From: Corynebacterium terpenotabidum Y-11
GTDB lineage: Bacteria > Actinomycetota > Actinomycetes > Mycobacteriales > Mycobacteriaceae
NCBI RefSeq assembly: GCF_000418365.1
Contig: NC_021663.1
Span: 124,001-188,000 of the forward strand
Length of the DNA stretch: 64,000 nt
Direction of reading: 5' to 3'
Within the stretch, counting starts at the first letter, position 1. The number at the start of each line of letters is the position of its first letter. The translations under genes and the position numbers were made by a program. The notes beneath the pieces were generated by a model. It had not been told where the DNA came from. It made no database searches and saw nothing but the letters and a program-made list of their open reading frames with translations. Shown piece by piece: positions 61,052-64,000 of this stretch.

Positions 61052-61815
61052 CGCAGATCTCCCAGCAGTGAGAAGAGCATGTCGTCAGCGCTGTTCGGCG
61101 AGCTGGCGACGAGGGTGTACATCGTGCCGTTGTGGACGAAAGCGGCGGCGCGGACCTGGAATGAGCCATCCTGTGCCACCGGGCGCAGATCCGTCGGCGT
61201 GGACGCCACGGGCCGGACGGCCACGTCCTGCACCTCCGCGCCGGGGGCACCGCCCCACAGATCGCTCCAGTTCTCGTCGTCGGCCGACCCCTCGTCCTCG
61301 AGGTAGTACCGGAACACATCACTGACCAGGACATGGTCGATGGACGAGGCCAGGTCCGGGTGGAAGATCCCGGACACGTCCTGCTCCTGGAAGTTCATCG
61401 GATCCTGGTCCTGCATCCAGGCGGCGCGGACTGCCCGGTCGGCGGCGGTGACCATCGAGGCCGTGCCGTCGCCCACGCTCTCCGTGCCGACGAGGTCGAT
61501 CATGGACCCGTCGCTACATTCGGCGTAGAGGCTCGTCATCCCGGGCTGCAGGCGCGGAGCGCTGCACCAGGCGTCCCAGGCTGTCAGATCCGGAGACCAG
61601 GTACCCCAGGTCAGGATGGTCTCGTAGGCGGCGTCATCGAGGGAGTCATAGTCCCCGTCGACGACGTCCCGGTCGACCGGCAGGGCGAAGGGCAGGCACA
61701 GCATGAGCAGTGCGGCCCCGAGCACGCCGAACCACACCGAGGTCCGGCGGGTGCCCGTGGGCAGGGTGAGATAGCGGTGGTCCGGATCGGTGTCCGGGGA
61801 GACGACAGGATTCAC
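61048..61815 (-). CDS. Membrane-anchored hypothetical protein
   Basis: The 255-residue product has a short cytoplasmic N-terminus, one membrane helix (SVWFGVLGAALLMLCLPFALPV, ~30-50) and an external domain of ~200 residues. That domain has two Cys (WCSAPR, AECSDG) and many aromatic residues. No family is recognised. The GTG start at 61813-61815 forms a GTGA overlap with the M13 peptidase stop; it also overlaps prsW by 4 nt. It is probably functionally linked to the protease it precedes. Confidence 0.65.
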   Translation of the reverse strand: MNPVVSPDTDPDHRYLTLPTGTRRTSVWFGVLGAALLMLCLPFALPVDRDVVDGDYDSLDDAAYETILTWGTWSPDLTAWDAWCSAPRLQPGMTSLYAECSDGSMIDLVGTESVGDGTASMVTAADRAVRAAWMQDQDPMNFQEQDVSGIFHPDLASSIDHVLVSDVFRYYLEDEGSADDENWSDLWGGAPGAEVQDVAVRPVASTPTDLRPVAQDGSFQVRAAAFVHNGTMYTLVASSPNSADDMLFSLLGDLR

Positions 61816-63878
61816 CAGATCGTCACCCGCTGGTCGGCGTCCAGCCACATGCCGTCGCCGGGGGAGACGTCAAAGGCGGTGTAGAACTCGGCCACATTCG
61901 ACACGACCACATTGCACCGGTACTCGCCGGGGGAGTGCGGGTCGATCGCCACATACTGGGCCGCCATCTGCGGGCGGATCGCGGTCTGCCAGATCTGCGC
62001 CCACCGCAGGAAGAAGCGCTGCAGGACGGTGAATTCGCCCGCCAGGCCCTCGACCGGAGCGGTCGGGGCGGTCTCCACGGTCAGTCCCTGGTCAGCGAGC
62101 CACCGCTTCAACGCGACGACGGCGATGCCGAGCCCACCGAGGTCACCGATGTTCTCGCCGAGGGTGAACGCCCCGTTGACGGTGTGCTCGGTCTGCCCGC
62201 GGTCGGCCAGTCCGGTCGGGACCAGCCCGTCATACTGGGCGACGAGCCGGTCGGTGAGTGCGGTGAAGGCGGCCCGGTCCTCGTCAGTCCACCAGTCGTT
62301 GAGGTCCCCGGCACCGTCGTACTTGGACCCCTGGTCGTCGAAGCCGTGGCCGATCTCGTGGCCGATGACCGCGCCGATCGCCCCGAAGTTGCCGGCCATG
62401 TCGGCGCCCGGTTCGAAGAAGGGGGGACGCAGGATCGCGGCGGGGAAGGTGATGTCGTTGCGGACCGGGTTGTAGAAGGCGTTGACGGTCTGCGGGGTGG
62501 TGAACCACAGCTCCGGGTCGGAGGGCCTGCCCAGTTTGCCGACCTCGAACTCGTGGTTGAACTCGGTGACCGCTCGGTAGTTGGCGAGCAGGTCGGCCCC
62601 GTCCGGGCTGAACGAGACCCCGGAGAAGTCCCGCCACACCTCCGGGTAGCCGATCCGGGCGCGGAAGGTGGACAACTTCTCCAGCGCACGCTCTCGGGTC
62701 ACCGGCGTCATCCATGGCAGGTCGGTGATCCGCTCCCGGTAGGCGGCGAGCAGGTGGTCGACGAGGTCGAGCATCGTCTGCTTGTCCTCCGGCGGGAAGT
62801 GCTTCTCGACGAACACCCGGCCGACGTCCTCACCGATGGTGCCGTTGACCAGTGACAGGGCCCGCTTCCACCGGTCACGCTGTTCGGTCGCCCCCGACAG
62901 GGTCCGGCCGTAGAAGTCGAAGCTGGCTTCGGAGAACACCCGCGGCAGTTTCCCGGCCCGGGAGGTGACGACCCGCCAGTACGCCCACAGCTTCCAGTCG
63001 TCGAGATCGTGCCCGCCCGCGCCGGGCACCAGCGTGGCGACATGGTCGAGGTAGCTCGGCTGGCTGACGATGACCTTCGGCGCATTCTCCGTGGTGATGC
63101 CCACTCCCTCGAGCCAGGCGGCGAAGGGGAAGGCGGTGGGCAGATCGGCATGCGCGGTGGGATTGTAGGTCTTCTCCGCATCCCGGCTGGAGACTGTGTC
63201 CCAGTGGCCCTTCGCGAGGTCGGTCTCAAAGGCGAGGAGAGCGTCCGCGGCAGCCTGCGCCGAGGATTCCCCGGTTCCGGCGAACCGGCCCGGACGCTCC
63301 TGTGACTCGGTGAGTTCCAGGTATCCGGCGACGAACTCCCGGTATGCGGCCCGGGTCTCCGCATGCTGGTCCTCGCGGTAGTACGCCTCGTCGGGCAGGC
63401 CCAGCCCGGTCTGCACCAGGTAGGCCACCTCGGTGCCCGCGGCGGCACCGGATCCCCCGGCGTCCTTCTCGGTCCAGAATCCCAGGACCCCGCCCACGCC
63501 GCTGCGGTCGAGCCGGGCGAGGACATCCACCAGCTCTTCCAACGATGACGCCGCCCGCACCGGGTCCAGGTCGGCGTCGAGAACGCCCAGTCCGGCCTGC
63601 TCGATCCCGGCGGCGCCGTCCTCGTCCATGAAGGAGCGGTAGAGGGCGCCGATCCGGGTGTCGGCGGACGCGGCCTCGACAATCGACCGGACGTCGAGTT
63701 CGGCCCGGTCGCGCAGCTGGTGGAAGGTCCCGTCGACGGCTCGGTCGGCGGGAATCTCGTGGGACGCCAGCCAGGCGCCGTTGACGTGCCGGTACAGATC
63801 ATCCGCGGCCCGCGGGATCGGACGCGCGGACTCGGTGATGTTCTCGGGAAGCTCGGTGTGCTCAGGGGCGTCAGTCAT
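61812..63878 (-). CDS. pepO: M13-family zinc metallopeptidase (PepO / neprilysin-like)
   Basis: The 688-residue protein has an M13 N-terminal domain (DDLYRHVNGAWLASHEIP) and a C-terminal peptidase domain. The latter has VNAFYNP, the zinc motif H-E-I-G-H in IGHEIGHGFDDQGSKYD and the third ligand Glu in GENIGDLGG. The C-terminus ends near YTAFDVSPGDGMW. No signal peptide or membrane helix is visible, so it is likely cytoplasmic or exported by other means. Start ATG 63876-63878 is fixed by TACAGT 7 nt upstream; a GTG 9 nt further upstream is less likely. It is the first gene of a three-gene operon. Confidence 0.93.
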   Translation of the reverse strand: MTDAPEHTELPENITESARPIPRAADDLYRHVNGAWLASHEIPADRAVDGTFHQLRDRAELDVRSIVEAASADTRIGALYRSFMDEDGAAGIEQAGLGVLDADLDPVRAASSLEELVDVLARLDRSGVGGVLGFWTEKDAGGSGAAAGTEVAYLVQTGLGLPDEAYYREDQHAETRAAYREFVAGYLELTESQERPGRFAGTGESSAQAAADALLAFETDLAKGHWDTVSSRDAEKTYNPTAHADLPTAFPFAAWLEGVGITTENAPKVIVSQPSYLDHVATLVPGAGGHDLDDWKLWAYWRVVTSRAGKLPRVFSEASFDFYGRTLSGATEQRDRWKRALSLVNGTIGEDVGRVFVEKHFPPEDKQTMLDLVDHLLAAYRERITDLPWMTPVTRERALEKLSTFRARIGYPEVWRDFSGVSFSPDGADLLANYRAVTEFNHEFEVGKLGRPSDPELWFTTPQTVNAFYNPVRNDITFPAAILRPPFFEPGADMAGNFGAIGAVIGHEIGHGFDDQGSKYDGAGDLNDWWTDEDRAAFTALTDRLVAQYDGLVPTGLADRGQTEHTVNGAFTLGENIGDLGGLGIAVVALKRWLADQGLTVETAPTAPVEGLAGEFTVLQRFFLRWAQIWQTAIRPQMAAQYVAIDPHSPGEYRCNVVVSNVAEFYTAFDVSPGDGMWLDADQRVTIW

Positions 63879-63885
63879 GGCACCC

Positions 63886-63891
63886 ACTGTA
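63886..63891 (-). promoter_or_regulatory. Leaderless -10 box of pepO
   Basis: TACAGT on the minus strand lies 7 nt before the ATG. Confidence 0.5.
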
Positions 63892-63927
63892 GGGGTGCCG
63901 CGGACGCCGCGCTGCGGCGGCGTCCGG

Positions 63928-64000
63928 TCAGCTCATGGAGAACTTCATCGGCCCGTCGGACCACAGGCCGGAGCGGGTGTGCTCCTCGGTGTCGATCTCC
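63928..64000 (-). CDS. C-terminal end of an unidentified protein (partial)
   Basis: Only the last ~24 residues are in the window, ending DGPMKFSMS before TGA at 63928-63930. The composition fits coding sequence. Nothing can be said about its function. Confidence 0.45.
   Translation of the reverse strand, partial: EIDTEEHTRSGLWSDGPMKFSMS

Noticed and set aside
1-64000. CRISPR array
   Set aside because: No regularly spaced repeat with spacers was found; the short repeats at 31512 and 42571 have no spacer pattern.

Overview
The window is high-GC, gene-dense actinobacterial DNA. It reads as a Corynebacterium or a close mycolic-acid relative. The marker genes are the decaprenylphosphoryl-arabinose enzymes DprE1/DprE2, the galactofuranosyltransferase GlfT1, the galactan ABC exporter Wzm/Wzt and two GtrA-type membrane proteins. 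Many genes also look leaderless, with a TANNNT box 6-7 nt before the start codon and no Shine-Dalgarno sequence. The core order (dprE2, dprE1, gtrA, glfT1, wzt, wzm, aminotransferase-like gene, quinone oxidoreductase) recalls the Rv3777-Rv3791 locus of M. tuberculosis, but large accessory blocks interrupt it.

Layout. 1-2632: copper handling, with a partial CopA-type ATPase, a CopZ-like chaperone, two tiny tandem secreted paralogues, a YdhK/DUF1541 lipoprotein and two CsoR-like palindromes. 2753-4943: dprE2/dprE1. 5069-10251: five genes of unknown function. 10373-11375: two gtrA genes. 11505-12428: a lone DUF559-type nuclease. 12510-13430: glfT1. 13534-14853: a TPR-like protein. 14881-31165: a compact eight-gene minus-strand operon. 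31699-36637: wzt, wzm, a class V aminotransferase-like protein, a membrane protein and a quinone oxidoreductase. 36757-36841: tRNA-Ser(UGA). 36825-47274: an integrative element in that tRNA, with an ISL3 insertion sequence, a single-chain restriction-modification enzyme, a RepA-like ATPase, an excisionase and a tyrosine integrase, bounded by a 19-bp direct repeat. 47444-64000: chromosomal genes, including an SDR, an L,D-transpeptidase, gltBD, a LysE exporter, an S4 protein, a VOC protein, a GH25 lysozyme, a PrsW protease and an M13 peptidase.

The most striking system is the 14881-31165 operon. It encodes a 1211-aa tubulin/FtsZ-like protein, a secreted and membrane-anchored von Willebrand A protein, a distinct P-loop GTPase, a probable GTPase-associated protein, a beta-rich fibronectin-III-like protein, a 990-aa membrane protein with a coiled-coil-like region, a small proline-rich membrane protein and an unknown 326-aa protein. 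Tubulin-like + VWA + GTPase is the combination described by comparative genomics as a predicted membrane-remodelling system (the second FtsZ-like family of Makarova and Koonin). Here it sits between glfT1 and wzt, genes that are adjacent in mycobacteria. Several of its proteins share a short NPF/DPF-type tail motif that could be a docking peptide.

All functions are inferred from sequence alone. No database search was run.
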